A stretch of 64,000 bases of DNA. It comes from an uncultured Mucilaginibacter sp. Its GTDB lineage: Bacteria > Bacteroidota > Bacteroidia > Sphingobacteriales > Sphingobacteriaceae. The notes under the pieces were generated by a model. That model was not told the origin of the DNA. It worked only from the letters and a program-made list of their open reading frames with translations, and did not search any database. The first letter of the stretch is position 1. Every line of letters starts with the position of its first letter. The stretch spans positions 186,001 through 250,000 of the forward strand of contig CAJYJH010000065.1 of assembly GCA_913775265.1 (NCBI GenBank), written 5' to 3'. Shown here piece after piece: positions 1-9,064 of this stretch. The position numbers and the translations under genes are program-made.

Positions 1-438
1 AAATGCACCGATAACCAATGGCGTTTCTAAAACACAATCACGTGTAGTTACGGTAAAGGCATTATTAGCGAAGACAATATCATCAACCTGAGTGTTCAGC
101 AAAAACTTTACGCCTTCTTTAAGGCATAACTCATATAAGTAATTATCAAGTTTATATCGGCTAATACCAAACCCGCCTAAATCCAGCTTTTGTGTTAGCC
201 TTGCACCCGAGGTAGCGGTAACTTCTAAGCGGTCAATGCGGGAAGCGCCTAAGTTGAATACATCTATACCCAATGTATCTAAAAAAGGCAGTATCTCATT
301 AGATAAATACTCGCCGCACACGCGATGAAAGGGATAAGCTTTTTTTTCGACAACAGTAACCTGTAAACCGGCACGGTTAAGCAGCAGTGCGTTAAAAAGT
401 CCGGCCAATCCGCCGCCTGCAATCACCACATCAGCCAT
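1..438 (-). CDS. FAD-dependent oxidoreductase, N-terminal part (cut by window edge)
   Basis: Only the first 146 codons are inside the window; the gene runs off position 1. The N-terminus begins MADVVIAGGGLAGL, a GxGxxG dinucleotide-binding loop, followed by VVEKK (the acidic residue that binds the FAD ribose) and then HRVCGEYLS, a sequence typical of the geranylgeranyl-reductase/flavin monooxygenase group. The ATG lies 6 bases after the stop of the type III polyketide synthase, so the two are very likely cotranscribed. From the context it probably oxidises or reduces the polyketide product (inference). The substrate cannot be told from this fragment. Confidence 0.85.
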   Translation of the reverse strand, partial: MADVVIAGGGLAGLFNALLLNRAGLQVTVVEKKAYPFHRVCGEYLSNEILPFLDTLGIDVFNLGASRIDRLEVTATSGARLTQKLDLGGFGISRYKLDNYLYELCLKEGVKFLLNTQVDDIVFANNAFTVTTRDCVLETPLVIGAF

Positions 439-444
439 GGCACT

Positions 445-1551
445 TTATTGTATTTTAAGGGCCATTCCTTCTACGGTAAGCCCCGGGCCAAAGGCGTAGC
501 TTAAAATATTGGATCCGGAAAGCTTACCTGCCTTCATAATCTTCTGCAATACAAATAAGATTGTGGCTGATGACATGTTACCATATTCGCGCAGTACTTC
601 ATACGCAAAGGCATTTGTTTCTTCGGGTAATTCTAAGGCTTCTTCAACCGCTTCCAATATTTTCTTTCCTCCCGGATGGATAGCATAGGTACTAATCTGC
701 TCGGCCTTTAAACCGGCACGGTTTAGTAGACGATCGGTTACGCCCTTAATGTGCTTTTTGATTTGCTTGGATACTTTCGAAGTCAGCTTCATTTCGAAAC
801 CGGTATTACCTACAAACCAACCCATTTCGTTACGGCTTTCGGGCATAAACTCCGAGTAAAAGCTCGATAACTCCAAGCCCGGCTGCTGGTTCGTTTTATA
901 ATCAGCGTTTTCAATGAATGCCGCAGCTGCACCGTCCGCAAACAACGAGTTGGCTACCCAATTATCTAAGGTGTTATGCTTTTGAAAGTGAAGTGTGCAA
1001 AGTTCAACGCTCACTACCAATACTTTGGCTTCAGGATTTGCCCGACAGATGTAGTCGGCTGTCTTGAGCCCATTGATGGCCCCATAGCAACCCATAAAAT
1101 TAATGCAGATGCGTTCGGTAGTACGAGGTAAGCCCAGTTGCTCTACCAAATCAATATCAATACCGGGGGCGTACATGCCTGTACAGCTTACCGTAACTAA
1201 GTGGGTGATTTTAGAGGTCATGTCTGCCTCAAACCCAGTCAGGCATTGCTTTACAGCACCGAGTGCTACTTGTATAGCTTTTTCCTGGTATAGTTTTAAG
1301 CGCTTTTCGGTAGTTGCAAAAGGCTCTAAATCAGGCGTGGGCTCAAAAAATGTATAATCGGCACGGTCAGCGCCAAAGTCGTCAACTACCGTATGCCGGT
1401 AATTAATACCCGAATTATCATAAATACTTTTGAGCCGCAGGGCATGGTCGGGGCTTAAGTTAAAAGCATCTACCATAAACTGGTAGGCTTCCTGCTGAGT
1501 AACTTTTTTATCCGGATTAGCAATGCCTATCGCACTTATACAACTGCCCAT
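445..1551 (-). CDS. Type III polyketide synthase (chalcone/stilbene synthase family)
   Basis: 368 residues, normal for the family. It condenses malonyl-CoA units onto an acyl-CoA starter without an acyl carrier protein. The Cys-His-Asn triad is visible: C155 in NFMGCYGA, H292 in AIHPGGKK and N325 in REYGNMSS. The terminal loop SYAFGPGLTVEGM matches the GFGPG element. It lies 14 bases after the yceI-like gene and 6 bases before the FAD oxidoreductase, so the three form one unit. Bacterial homologues make alkylresorcinols, alkylpyrones or similar phenolic lipids; the starter and chain length cannot be read from the sequence. Confidence 0.95.
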   Translation of the reverse strand: MGSCISAIGIANPDKKVTQQEAYQFMVDAFNLSPDHALRLKSIYDNSGINYRHTVVDDFGADRADYTFFEPTPDLEPFATTEKRLKLYQEKAIQVALGAVKQCLTGFEADMTSKITHLVTVSCTGMYAPGIDIDLVEQLGLPRTTERICINFMGCYGAINGLKTADYICRANPEAKVLVVSVELCTLHFQKHNTLDNWVANSLFADGAAAAFIENADYKTNQQPGLELSSFYSEFMPESRNEMGWFVGNTGFEMKLTSKVSKQIKKHIKGVTDRLLNRAGLKAEQISTYAIHPGGKKILEAVEEALELPEETNAFAYEVLREYGNMSSATILFVLQKIMKAGKLSGSNILSYAFGPGLTVEGMALKIQ

Positions 1552-1565
1552 AAAAGCTATTAACG

Positions 1566-2099
1566 TTATTTGCTGGTTTCTACCGCAAGCGTAACGTTAA
1601 CATCATCGGACAGTACCATGCTTTTGCCGCCTACACCAAAGTCCTGACGGTTAATTTTGAAGCTGCCTTTAAACAATGCCATATTAGCGCTATCGGTATA
1701 AGTAAAAGGTACTTCAACGGCTTTTGTTTTTCCTTTTATAACGATATTGAACAATCCGACAAAGTTGTTACCTCCCTTTTGTTTAAAGGAGGTTGACTTC
1801 ATGGTAATGCGCGGATACTTGGCCACATCAAAGTAGTCTTCTGCTTTTAAGTGATTGTCGCGCATGGCATTATCTGAGTCAATGGTGTTTACATCAATAC
1901 TTGCCTCAATGCTGCTACCGGCTAAATTTGCCTTGTCAAAATTGATATCTGCCTGTACGCCGCCAAATTTACCATTGGTTTTTATACCCATGTTTTTAAT
2001 CTCGTAGGTAACCGACGATTTAGTAACCGTTTGCTTTACCTGCGCCCAGGCACCGATAAACATTAATAAGGCAATAATCAGGATGCTGTATTTTTTCAT
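1566..2099 (-). CDS. YceI family lipid-binding periplasmic protein
   Basis: 177 residues with a Sec signal peptide (MKKYSILIIALLMFIGAWAQ). The body has the YceI lipocalin-like pattern: IDVNTIDSDNAMRDNHLK, then AEDYFDVAKYPRITMKS, and a C-terminal RQDFGVGGKSMVLSDDV. YceI proteins bind polyisoprenoid or amphiphilic lipids in the periplasm. It is the first gene of the unit with the type III polyketide synthase 14 bases downstream, so it may bind or export the lipid product (inference). The start is the ATG before the signal peptide. Confidence 0.9.
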   Translation of the reverse strand: MKKYSILIIALLMFIGAWAQVKQTVTKSSVTYEIKNMGIKTNGKFGGVQADINFDKANLAGSSIEASIDVNTIDSDNAMRDNHLKAEDYFDVAKYPRITMKSTSFKQKGGNNFVGLFNIVIKGKTKAVEVPFTYTDSANMALFKGSFKINRQDFGVGGKSMVLSDDVNVTLAVETSK

Positions 2100-2212
2100 T
2101 ATTATTATTTGTATTTGTTTGACCTATAATTTTAATCAGCGTTTAAATTGCCGAAAGATACTGTCATTCATGAATATTCACGTGCAATTATAAAACGACA
2201 CGGCATAAAAAA

Positions 2213-2240
2213 TCCCCGGCTGTTTTAAACAACCGGGGAT
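2213..2240 (-). terminator. Rho-independent terminator after the coiled-coil gene
   Basis: The stem ATCCCCGG/CCGGGGAT extends to about 11 pairs with one mismatch around the loop TTTTAAA. On the minus strand it is followed by a run of six T. It lies 20 bases past the stop of the gene at 2260-3174. Confidence 0.8.
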
Positions 2241-2259
2241 AATTATGTATTAATATTGA

Positions 2260-3174
2260 TTATTTTAATTTGAACTCTGTTTTACCCATGGTTGCACCAT
2301 CAGAGTATAGTAATACGGTATAAGTACCTTTTACAAACTTGTTAGGGTTAGTCCAGTCAATGGTATAAGTAGTGCCGTCGTCTTTATAATCAATCGAAGT
2401 TTTGTACGTATACTGAAGTTCCTGACCATCGGCAGTAAACACGCCGCTATCGCTCATCACCAGTAAGTTTCCGGCTGGGTCTATCACACGCATAAAAATA
2501 TCGTGCATGGTTTTTTCGGCTACCGGGTTGCTGGCTATGGTAAAGTTTACCTTTATTTTTTTAGCCGGACCGGCACGGTTTACGTCAACTTCTTTGCCGC
2601 TGCCTTTTACTTTATAGGCTACTACTTCGGCAGCACCCATTTTTAAGGCCGAGGCAACTTTTACTTTACTGCTTAACTCCTGGTTTTGTTGCTCTAAATT
2701 GGTTGCTTTTTGAGATACAGTAGCCACCTGATTTTTCAACGTGTCGCGCTCGGTGGTTAACGATTCGTTTTGCTGACGCAGCTCTTCAATGTCAGCCGTA
2801 TATTTAGTTACAAAGTAACGCAGTTGTTTAATATCTTCCTGAGCCTTTTTCAGCTCATTAACCGAAAGCTGTCCTTTAGCTAATGCTCTTTTGAGTACTA
2901 CAATTTTAGCCTGCAATGAGTCTGTACGGGCCTGCATTTCTGCAGAAAGCTTGGCTTTGCCGGTATTTACCTGTTCAATTTGTGCCTCTAAACTGTCTAA
3001 TTCCGTTTGCAAACGGTGCTTTTCATCCTCACTCTGGTATACAATTTTGGCTACGTCTTTCTTTTTTTGCAGATACAGATAAACGTCTGTACCTAATAAG
3101 GCCACTACCACAACAATGAGGAAGTATATAACATTCGAGTTCTTTTTGGAATTTTGTTCAGATTTGTTTTCCAT
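2260..3174 (-). CDS. Membrane-anchored coiled-coil protein, unknown function
   Basis: 304 residues. A short polar N-terminus is followed by one membrane segment (NVIYFLIVVVVALLGTDVYL, about residues 15-34). Residues 40-170 are a long heptad-rich coiled coil full of Q, E, K and L. The last ~120 residues form a beta-rich domain (NFTIASNPVAEKTMHDIFMR, TYTIDWTNPNKFVKGTYTVL), possibly Ig-like. The topology suggests a cytoplasmic tail, a periplasmic stalk and a terminal sandwich domain. I do not recognise a named family; similar coiled-coil proteins occur in Bacteroidota. It is monocistronic, with its own terminator. Confidence 0.75.
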   Translation of the reverse strand: MENKSEQNSKKNSNVIYFLIVVVVALLGTDVYLYLQKKKDVAKIVYQSEDEKHRLQTELDSLEAQIEQVNTGKAKLSAEMQARTDSLQAKIVVLKRALAKGQLSVNELKKAQEDIKQLRYFVTKYTADIEELRQQNESLTTERDTLKNQVATVSQKATNLEQQNQELSSKVKVASALKMGAAEVVAYKVKGSGKEVDVNRAGPAKKIKVNFTIASNPVAEKTMHDIFMRVIDPAGNLLVMSDSGVFTADGQELQYTYKTSIDYKDDGTTYTIDWTNPNKFVKGTYTVLLYSDGATMGKTEFKLK

Positions 3175-3423
3175 ACTTTAAATAATTATTGGCGTCGGGT
3201 ACATTCTATAACGCCGCTTTTTTAAAAAAGTGATAATTGACGCTAAAACATTTTACAACCTCCAGCAATGCCTTGATTTACAGGATATAAAACCTTTGCG
3301 CCATGGTCTGCGTATACACTAACCCAGCAATGCTGATGCGCTAAAATTAATTACAATAACCTGAAAACACAAAATATGCCTTCAAATTAAAGGTTATACT
3401 AATTCAGGATAATTGAAGTTATG

Positions 3424-3431
3424 TATCTTTG
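3424..3431 (+). promoter_or_regulatory. -7 promoter element of the GHL10-type gene
   Basis: TATCTTTG is an exact match to the Bacteroidota TAnnTTTG element, 31 bases before the ATG at 3463. No TTG at the standard 19-base spacing upstream is seen. Confidence 0.6.
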
Positions 3432-3462
3432 CCACCCTTAACAAATAAGTGTATTGCCGCCT

Positions 3463-5007
3463 ATGACTTACAGATTTGTGCTGATGATTGCCGCATGGCT
3501 TACTTGCTTACAGTTACATGCACAAACAGATACTATTAAGCAACTCAGACCTGCACCCAAGCGCGAATTCAGGGGTGTTTGGGTAGCCACCGTTACTAAT
3601 ATTGACTGGCCGAGCGCCCCCAAGCTGTCAGCCGACAAACAAAAATCTGAGCTGGTTAACATTTTTAATTTTCATCAGCAAGCGGGCATCAATGCCATTA
3701 TGTTTCAGGTGCGCCCTGCAGCCGATGCTTTTTATGCCAAAAGCCGCGAGCCATGGTCTAAATGGTTAACCGGTCCGCAAGGTACGCCTCCCAACCCGTT
3801 TTATGATCCGCTGGAGTTTGCGATTACCGAAGCACACAGCCGCAACATGGAACTTCATGCGTGGTTTAACCCTTATCGGGCTACCATGGATGCCAATTAT
3901 GCCAGCCTGAGCCCGCAGCATGTTACCCGTTTACATCCCGATTGGTTTTTTATCTATGGTGGCCGCAAACTGTTTAACCCCGGGTTGCCTGACGTACGTG
4001 AGTACATCATTCAGGTGATACTCGACGTGGTGAAAAATTACGATGTGGACGGCATACACATGGATGATTATTTTTACCCTTACCCTATTGCCGGCCAGCG
4101 TATTAACGACCAGGCTACCTTTGAGCAGTACGGCCGCGGTAAGTTTAGCGATATACGCGATTGGCGACGCAACAACGTAGATACGCTGATCCATGCCTTA
4201 GCAGACAGCATTCATAAATACAAACCGCATGTAAAGTTTGGCATCAGTCCGTTCGGTATCTGGAAAAACGCCGGCCAGGATCCGGAAGGTTCGCAAACCG
4301 GCGGAGGTTCATCTTATTACGAGCAGTTTGCCGATAGCCGTAAGTGGATTGAAGAAGGCTGGCTGGATTATATCAATCCACAGATTTACTGGCAATTTGG
4401 TAACCGTGCTGCAGCATTTGAAAAGCTGACCGACTGGTGGAGCGATAATGCCTTTAACCATCACTTATACATTGGCCAGGGAGCTTACCGTATTGGCGAG
4501 CCACGGAATACTGCTTTTAAAAATCCGGATCAAATACCGGCGCAAATACGTTACCTGCGTAATAACCCGCGCATACAGGGTAGCGTTTATTTTAGCTCGG
4601 CATCGTTAAGGCGTAATTATGGCGGACTAAATGATTCGTTGCGCAATCATTATTATCGCACACCGGCATTGCCACCGTTAATGCTTTGGCTCGATTCTAT
4701 CGGCCCAAATGCACCACGCCAGTTACTGGCAGGCCGCACCGAACAGGGCATCATGCTGAGCTGGCAAATACCGCTGTTGGCTCAAGACAAAGAAGCTGTT
4801 TATGGTTATGTTGTCTATCGCTTCTTTCAAGGCGAACAGGCCGATTTATCTAACCCGGAACACATCATCCATATCCAATACAACGCGGCTAATTCTTTTG
4901 AAGATACTACGGCACAAAAGGGCAAGCACTATGTGTATTATGTAACAGCCATCGATCGTATGAAAAACGAGAGCGAGGCTGCTACGATAACGGTACCCTA
5001 TCGATGA
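3463..5007 (+). CDS. Secreted family 10-like glycosyl hydrolase (GHL10, DUF187 type)
   Basis: 514 residues. A signal peptide (MTYRFVLMIAAWLTCLQLHAQ) precedes the catalytic barrel, which opens with REFRGVWVATVTNIDWPS, the hallmark of the GHL10/YngK group. Conserved blocks follow: QVRPAADAFYAKSREPWSKW, HAWFNPYRA, VDGIHMDDYFYPYP and GISPFGIWKN. The last ~110 residues look like a fibronectin type III module (EQGIMLSWQIPL to YYVTAIDRMKNES). It probably hydrolyses a glycan in the periplasm or at the cell surface; relatives have been linked to peptidoglycan-type substrates, but the substrate is unknown here. I chose the ATG at 3463 over an in-frame TTG three codons upstream. It is convergent with the next gene, with one base between them. 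Confidence 0.9.
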   Translation: MTYRFVLMIAAWLTCLQLHAQTDTIKQLRPAPKREFRGVWVATVTNIDWPSAPKLSADKQKSELVNIFNFHQQAGINAIMFQVRPAADAFYAKSREPWSKWLTGPQGTPPNPFYDPLEFAITEAHSRNMELHAWFNPYRATMDANYASLSPQHVTRLHPDWFFIYGGRKLFNPGLPDVREYIIQVILDVVKNYDVDGIHMDDYFYPYPIAGQRINDQATFEQYGRGKFSDIRDWRRNNVDTLIHALADSIHKYKPHVKFGISPFGIWKNAGQDPEGSQTGGGSSYYEQFADSRKWIEEGWLDYINPQIYWQFGNRAAAFEKLTDWWSDNAFNHHLYIGQGAYRIGEPRNTAFKNPDQIPAQIRYLRNNPRIQGSVYFSSASLRRNYGGLNDSLRNHYYRTPALPPLMLWLDSIGPNAPRQLLAGRTEQGIMLSWQIPLLAQDKEAVYGYVVYRFFQGEQADLSNPEHIIHIQYNAANSFEDTTAQKGKHYVYYVTAIDRMKNESEAATITVPYR

Positions 5008-5008
5008 T

Positions 5009-5764
5009 TTAGCTATTCATGATGGCGCCGCAATTGATGTCCAGCGTTTGCCCGGTGATGGAGCGCTGGCTAAGCAAGTAGGCTGCCAATCCGGCAATTT
5101 CTTCGGGCTGGCTCATACGTCTTAACGGTACGCTTTGCATAGCTATGTCGTAAAATTCATTTTTAGTGATGCCAATGCTGTCGGCAATGCCCTGCAGACC
5201 TTCCTGAGACATTTCGGTATCTACCCAACCCGGGCAAATCGCGTTTACCAGTATTTCTTCGGGAGCGTATTGCACCGCCCACGAACGCATTAAACCTAAC
5301 AGCCCAGCTTTAGAAGCGCAATAAGCTGAATAATTAGCCACGCCTAAGCGGGCCAACACTGATGAAGTTATCAAAATATGTTTGGTGCCTTCTGCTTTGC
5401 GCAAGTGAGGCAAAAAGGCATTTACAAAATTATAGGTACCGGTAAGATTAGTGCCAATGATGTCATCCCAGCGATCGGTCTCGCCCCAATAATTTTCGCC
5501 GCCTATACCGGCATTAGCTAACAAACCATTGAGCGGCTTATCGCCCAAAACTGCAGCTGCCTGTTGCAAGCTTTCTATGTTGCGAACGTCTGCCACCAAA
5601 ATTTGATGACCATTACCAGGTAATGCTTTTAAAGTGTCTTGCAAATGCTGCTGGTTGCGGCCCAGCAAAATACATTGATGCCCTTGATTGGCTAATTGTG
5701 CTGCCATAGCCCGGCCAATACCACTGCCCGCGCCGCTGATTAAATAAGTGCTTGCTAACATCAT
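5009..5764 (-). CDS. Short-chain dehydrogenase/reductase
   Basis: 251 residues. The Rossmann motif is LISGAGSGIGRAM (residues 8-20), LANAGIGG is the NAG motif, and the catalytic residues are S (LITSSVLARLG) and YCASK in YSAYCASKAG. The C-terminal pattern PLRRMSQPEEIAGLAAYLLS with ITGQTLDINCG is classical FabG-like SDR. The substrate is unknown. Two tandem ATGs open the gene (5764 and 5761). A -7 element lies only 4 bases before the first one, so the message may be leaderless. Confidence 0.9.
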   Translation of the reverse strand: MMLASTYLISGAGSGIGRAMAAQLANQGHQCILLGRNQQHLQDTLKALPGNGHQILVADVRNIESLQQAAAVLGDKPLNGLLANAGIGGENYWGETDRWDDIIGTNLTGTYNFVNAFLPHLRKAEGTKHILITSSVLARLGVANYSAYCASKAGLLGLMRSWAVQYAPEEILVNAICPGWVDTEMSQEGLQGIADSIGITKNEFYDIAMQSVPLRRMSQPEEIAGLAAYLLSQRSITGQTLDINCGAIMNS

Positions 5765-5768
5765 TGAG

Positions 5769-5776
5769 CAAAGTTA
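5769..5776 (-). promoter_or_regulatory. -7 element (TAACTTTG) abutting the SDR start codon
   Basis: Plus-strand CAAAGTTA reads TAACTTTG on the minus strand, an exact TAnnTTTG. Its end is 4 bases from the ATG at 5764. Transcription would start at or just next to the start codon. Confidence 0.55.
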
Positions 5777-5832
5777 ATTAATGTTAACACTGCTAAAGAT
5801 ATACGCGGAAAGTAAAAAGAGGGAGATTAGGT

Positions 5833-5869
5833 TAGGGGCACTATTTTAGCCTATAAAACGGTGCCCCTA
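5833..5869 (-). terminator. Probable terminator of the aroK unit
   Basis: Arms TAGGGGCAC (5833-5841) and GTGCCCCTA (5861-5869) are a perfect 9-bp stem, with a smaller TTTTA/TAAAA stem inside the loop. On the minus strand the sequence after it is pyrimidine-rich, including CTCTTTTTAC. It lies about 105 bases past the aroK stop. Confidence 0.5.
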
Positions 5870-5973
5870 TATTTAGTGAAGTACTGGATATAATACGGGT
5901 AATTAGATGGTTTATTATAAGCGTTCACCTTTTTAACTACAGTCTAATCATTGGGCTAAATCAGGCCCTGTAC

Positions 5974-6501
5974 TTAAAGATTGTTGCTTTCGCTTTTACC
6001 GGCATTCAGCACTTCAATCAGCTTGTCGGCTGTAAGGCTTAATCCATCGGCAATTACTTGTGCCTGTAAATAGAATCCTTCACGCTCGGCCAGTTTCTCG
6101 GTAATAAAAGCTACCAGTTCATCGCCGTGCTTGTCGCGCAGCAACGGTCGTTCTTCTTTACCATGCTCCAATCGATTGGCCAGCACTTTGGGCATCAACT
6201 TGATGTACACCACGATGCCATTGGCTTTCATCCAATCCAAATTATCGAAAAAGCAAGGCAAGCCGCCACCTGTAGATATTACTGCGTTTTCGGGATATGC
6301 TGTTGTTTTTAATACCTCTGATTCGGCCAGGCGAAATGCCGTTTCGCCAAAGCTTGAAAAATATTCGGCTATGCTCATACCCGCGCGTTCCTCGAGCACT
6401 ACATCCAGATCAAAAAATGGGTAGCCCAAACGAGCTGCCAACTTATGGCCCAACGTAGTTTTGCCGCAGCCCATAAAGCCAGTTAAAAAAATACGACTCA
6501 T
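5974..6501 (-). CDS. aroK: Shikimate kinase
   Basis: 175 residues, the usual length. It phosphorylates shikimate with ATP in the chorismate pathway. Walker A is GFMGCGKTT (residues 8-16), the shikimate-binding Asp and Arg are in PFFDLDVVLEERAG and AFRLAE, the glycine-rich STGGGLPC follows, and the lid Arg is in KEERPLLRD. An upstream in-frame extension of 20 codons has no homology to the family, so the ATG at 6501 is chosen. This start overlaps the stop of the preceding membrane-protein gene by 4 bases (ATGA), so the two are translationally coupled. Confidence 0.95.
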   Translation of the reverse strand: MSRIFLTGFMGCGKTTLGHKLAARLGYPFFDLDVVLEERAGMSIAEYFSSFGETAFRLAESEVLKTTAYPENAVISTGGGLPCFFDNLDWMKANGIVVYIKLMPKVLANRLEHGKEERPLLRDKHGDELVAFITEKLAEREGFYLQAQVIADGLSLTADKLIEVLNAGKSESNNL

Positions 6502-6800
6502 TTTTTTATTAAATTTTTCTTGATCAGATAGGTCATCATCAATACCACTCCTTCGGCGCATAAGGCAGGCGCAGCAATGATACTATACATTGGATTACCT
6601 GGCCAGCCTCCCCATAGTACAATGGTTACGATGAACGAAATGACCAGTGAAACCACCAATATGCCTATCAGCTTAGCCGTTGCTAAAAACTTATTCAGCA
6701 TTAGCCACTGCAGCATGCGGGCTATGCACCACACCGGAAAGCTCAGGTAGGCAATGTAAATCAGTAATTCTGATAAAGAAGCGTTAGTAACGTTGTGCAT
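6498..6800 (-). CDS. Small integral membrane protein, unknown
   Basis: 100 residues with three or four hydrophobic segments (LLIYIAYLSFPVWCIARML, LIGILVVSLVISFIVTIVLW, MYSIIAAPALCAEGVVLMM) and a lysine-rich tail. I do not recognise the family. It sits tightly between an ABC permease gene (one-base TAATG overlap at 6800) and aroK (4-base ATGA overlap), so it belongs to that operon and is surely translated. Nothing points to a specific role. Confidence 0.7.
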   Translation of the reverse strand: MHNVTNASLSELLIYIAYLSFPVWCIARMLQWLMLNKFLATAKLIGILVVSLVISFIVTIVLWGGWPGNPMYSIIAAPALCAEGVVLMMTYLIKKNLIKK

Positions 6801-7858
6801 TAATTAAATTTTACTCGCGGATCAATCCAAACATAGACGATATCTACCAGGATATTGATCACCACAAAAATAAAAGCAATAAACAGAATGGAGCCTATGA
6901 TTACAGGAAAGTCTGACATTTCGAGCGCATCAACGGTTACCTTGCCTAAACCGTTATAGCCAAATACATATTCTACAAAAAATGATCCAGCCATTAATGA
7001 TGCAAACCAGTTGGCAATAGCGGTAATTACCGGATTTAAAGCATTAGGTAAAGCATGGCGGTACACAATGGTATTCGAGTCTAATCCTTTGGCTTTAGCC
7101 GTACGGATGTAATCCTGACTCAGCACCTCGAGCATAGAGCTGCGTGTGAGCTGTACAATGATGGCTAACGGCCTTAATCCCAATGTAACGGCAGGTAAAA
7201 TAATGTTGCTCCAGGTCATCACCTCGCCTTTAAACGGATCGTAACTGTAAAGGCTACCCGTCATGCTTAAACCCGTATACCGGCTCCATACAAAACCAAA
7301 CAACCAGGCTATCACAATACCTGCAAAAAACGAAGGCGTAGAAATACCTAACACTGAAAAGCTAACTGCCAGCCTATCAATCCAGGTGTTTTGGTGTACG
7401 GCGCTTAACACACCTAAAAATATTCCGATAACAATGGCAATCAGCATCGCTACGGTTGCCAAAGCCAAGGTGTTGGGTATAACTTCAATAAGTAGTGCAG
7501 CCACCTCTTTATGAGTTTGGTAAGAGCGCCTTAAATATGGCCACTTAAGGCAAAGCGCATGAGTTTTAGATATGGGTACTAATTGCACGTATCCGTAGCG
7601 TTCTTTCTCTTCGGTAGTACGCTCGTGGACACCTATGGGCGAAAGATCATTTAAATAATAGGCAAACTGCACGGGCAAAGGCTTATCCAAACCAAACTCT
7701 TTACGCACGGCTTCCAGTGATTGCACGTCCGAGCGTTGCCCTTGCGTCATGCGGGCCGGGTCGACCGGTAAAATGTTGAACAGAAAAAATACCACTACCA
7801 CAATGCCCAGCATTACAGCCAGGCTATAGCCAATTTTACGGAACAGGTAGCGCAGCAT
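6800..7858 (-). CDS. ABC transporter permease, dipeptide/oligopeptide DppB type
   Basis: 352 residues. The first helix (IGYSLAVMLGIVVVVFFLFNILP) precedes DPARMTQGQRSD and a long loop, then five membrane segments. The EAA loop that contacts the ATPase is AKAKGLDSNTIVYRHALPNALNP. This is the DppB/OppB architecture for peptide or nickel uptake. No ATPase, second permease or binding protein lies nearby, so the partners must be elsewhere. The gene overlaps the next by one base and follows the DoxX-type gene by 6 bases. Confidence 0.9.
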   Translation of the reverse strand: MLRYLFRKIGYSLAVMLGIVVVVFFLFNILPVDPARMTQGQRSDVQSLEAVRKEFGLDKPLPVQFAYYLNDLSPIGVHERTTEEKERYGYVQLVPISKTHALCLKWPYLRRSYQTHKEVAALLIEVIPNTLALATVAMLIAIVIGIFLGVLSAVHQNTWIDRLAVSFSVLGISTPSFFAGIVIAWLFGFVWSRYTGLSMTGSLYSYDPFKGEVMTWSNIILPAVTLGLRPLAIIVQLTRSSMLEVLSQDYIRTAKAKGLDSNTIVYRHALPNALNPVITAIANWFASLMAGSFFVEYVFGYNGLGKVTVDALEMSDFPVIIGSILFIAFIFVVINILVDIVYVWIDPRVKFN

Positions 7859-7864
7859 AAGCTC

Positions 7865-9064
7865 TTATGGTTTTTGCAGATACTTTTTTACCAGCGCATC
7901 ATAATCGGGCATGGTATGATAATGCCACTTGTTGATTACGGTACCATTTTTCAACAATAATACACCGGGGTTAGCACGCACCATGGTTTTTAAGGGTACG
8001 CCATCGGCATGATATATCTCGAAAGCCAGATGATGAGCTTTGCTGAACGCGGCAGCATCAGCCGGCGAAGCCGAGGTGAGCATTACGGTACGCATATTAT
8101 AATTTTGCGTCAGGTTAATGGCTAATGCATTGAGTCGATTTAAGGCTGCTTCGTTGGTATGCTTTAAATCGTAGGCTACAACCATCAGGTTATAAAAAGG
8201 GTTGCCTAATAGCTCTTGGGTGTAATCATTACCCTGACCATCCTGTATACCCAGGTCGCGAATTTTAGGCTCAAAGCCTTTCTTTACTAAACGACGTTCA
8301 GGGTCGCCTTGAATTACCCAATTGGCATCTTTCCAAATCCCAGTTTTAAGATATTCCTTATCACTCATGGATTTGGTTTGACCATTGGCTTTGTTTTTTA
8401 GCTGATAGGTAAGCTCGTATTCGTCGGGGGTAGCGCCGGGCGGCGTTTTCATCTCGTCGGGTATGTTAGCGCCAATTTTGTAAGGCAAAAAGTCGATCAC
8501 CGGCAAAAAATTGTAGGTGTATAAACCAATGCCTAACGCAATAACCACCGCAGCAACCAGCCAGCGCATCTCGGCAACCGGGCTTACCAAAGGTAACATC
8601 CGGTTGCGATTAAAAAACAATACCAGCACTAAGGCCAGCAACACCATATCCTTACCAAATGACTGCCATGGTGTAAGCGGAATAGCGTCACCAAAACAAC
8701 CACAGGTTTGCACCACTTTAAAAAAGGCAGAGTAAAAAGTTAAAAAGCCGAAGAAGATAATGAGCAGCAGCAATCCCCAGGTAACACTGTTGATACGGAT
8801 GCCGATGATGAGCGCAAAACCCAAAATCATTTCGAGCGCACATAAAATGACCGACATGCTCAGCGCCAGGTCGTTCAAAAAAGTAACATGGAATACCTCA
8901 AAATACTCTTCGAGCTTATAAGAAAACCCCAACGGGTCGTTAGCCTTAATTAATCCCGAAAAAATAAAAAGCAAACCTACCGCCAGGCGGCAAAACCATA
9001 TCCACCAGTTTCCTGATGCAGATGCAGTTCTATTTTGAGTATTATTATGAGTAAGAGTTTCCAT
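7865..9064 (-). CDS. BT_3928-type DoxX/MauE family membrane protein with C-terminal extension
   Basis: 399 residues. Four membrane segments in the first ~160 residues match the DoxX/MauE fold, with WIWFCRLAVGLLFIFSGLIKANDPLGFSYKLEEYF at the start (read here as separate conserved blocks FSGLIKANDP and YKLEEYF). TCGCFGDAIPL carries the paired Cys typical of MauE-like members. A fifth segment lies near residue 180. The soluble C-terminal half ends with a thioredoxin-like strand pattern (PGVLLLKNGTVINKWHY). MauE-like proteins serve redox or disulfide handling in the envelope; the exact role of this Bacteroidota subfamily is unknown to me. It heads the operon to aroK. Confidence 0.8.
   Translation of the reverse strand: METLTHNNTQNRTASASGNWWIWFCRLAVGLLFIFSGLIKANDPLGFSYKLEEYFEVFHVTFLNDLALSMSVILCALEMILGFALIIGIRINSVTWGLLLLIIFFGFLTFYSAFFKVVQTCGCFGDAIPLTPWQSFGKDMVLLALVLVLFFNRNRMLPLVSPVAEMRWLVAAVVIALGIGLYTYNFLPVIDFLPYKIGANIPDEMKTPPGATPDEYELTYQLKNKANGQTKSMSDKEYLKTGIWKDANWVIQGDPERRLVKKGFEPKIRDLGIQDGQGNDYTQELLGNPFYNLMVVAYDLKHTNEAALNRLNALAINLTQNYNMRTVMLTSASPADAAAFSKAHHLAFEIYHADGVPLKTMVRANPGVLLLKNGTVINKWHYHTMPDYDALVKKYLQKP

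Noticed and set aside
3454..3462. TTG start three codons upstream of the GHL10-type gene
   Set aside because: The ATG at 3463 directly opens a normal signal peptide.
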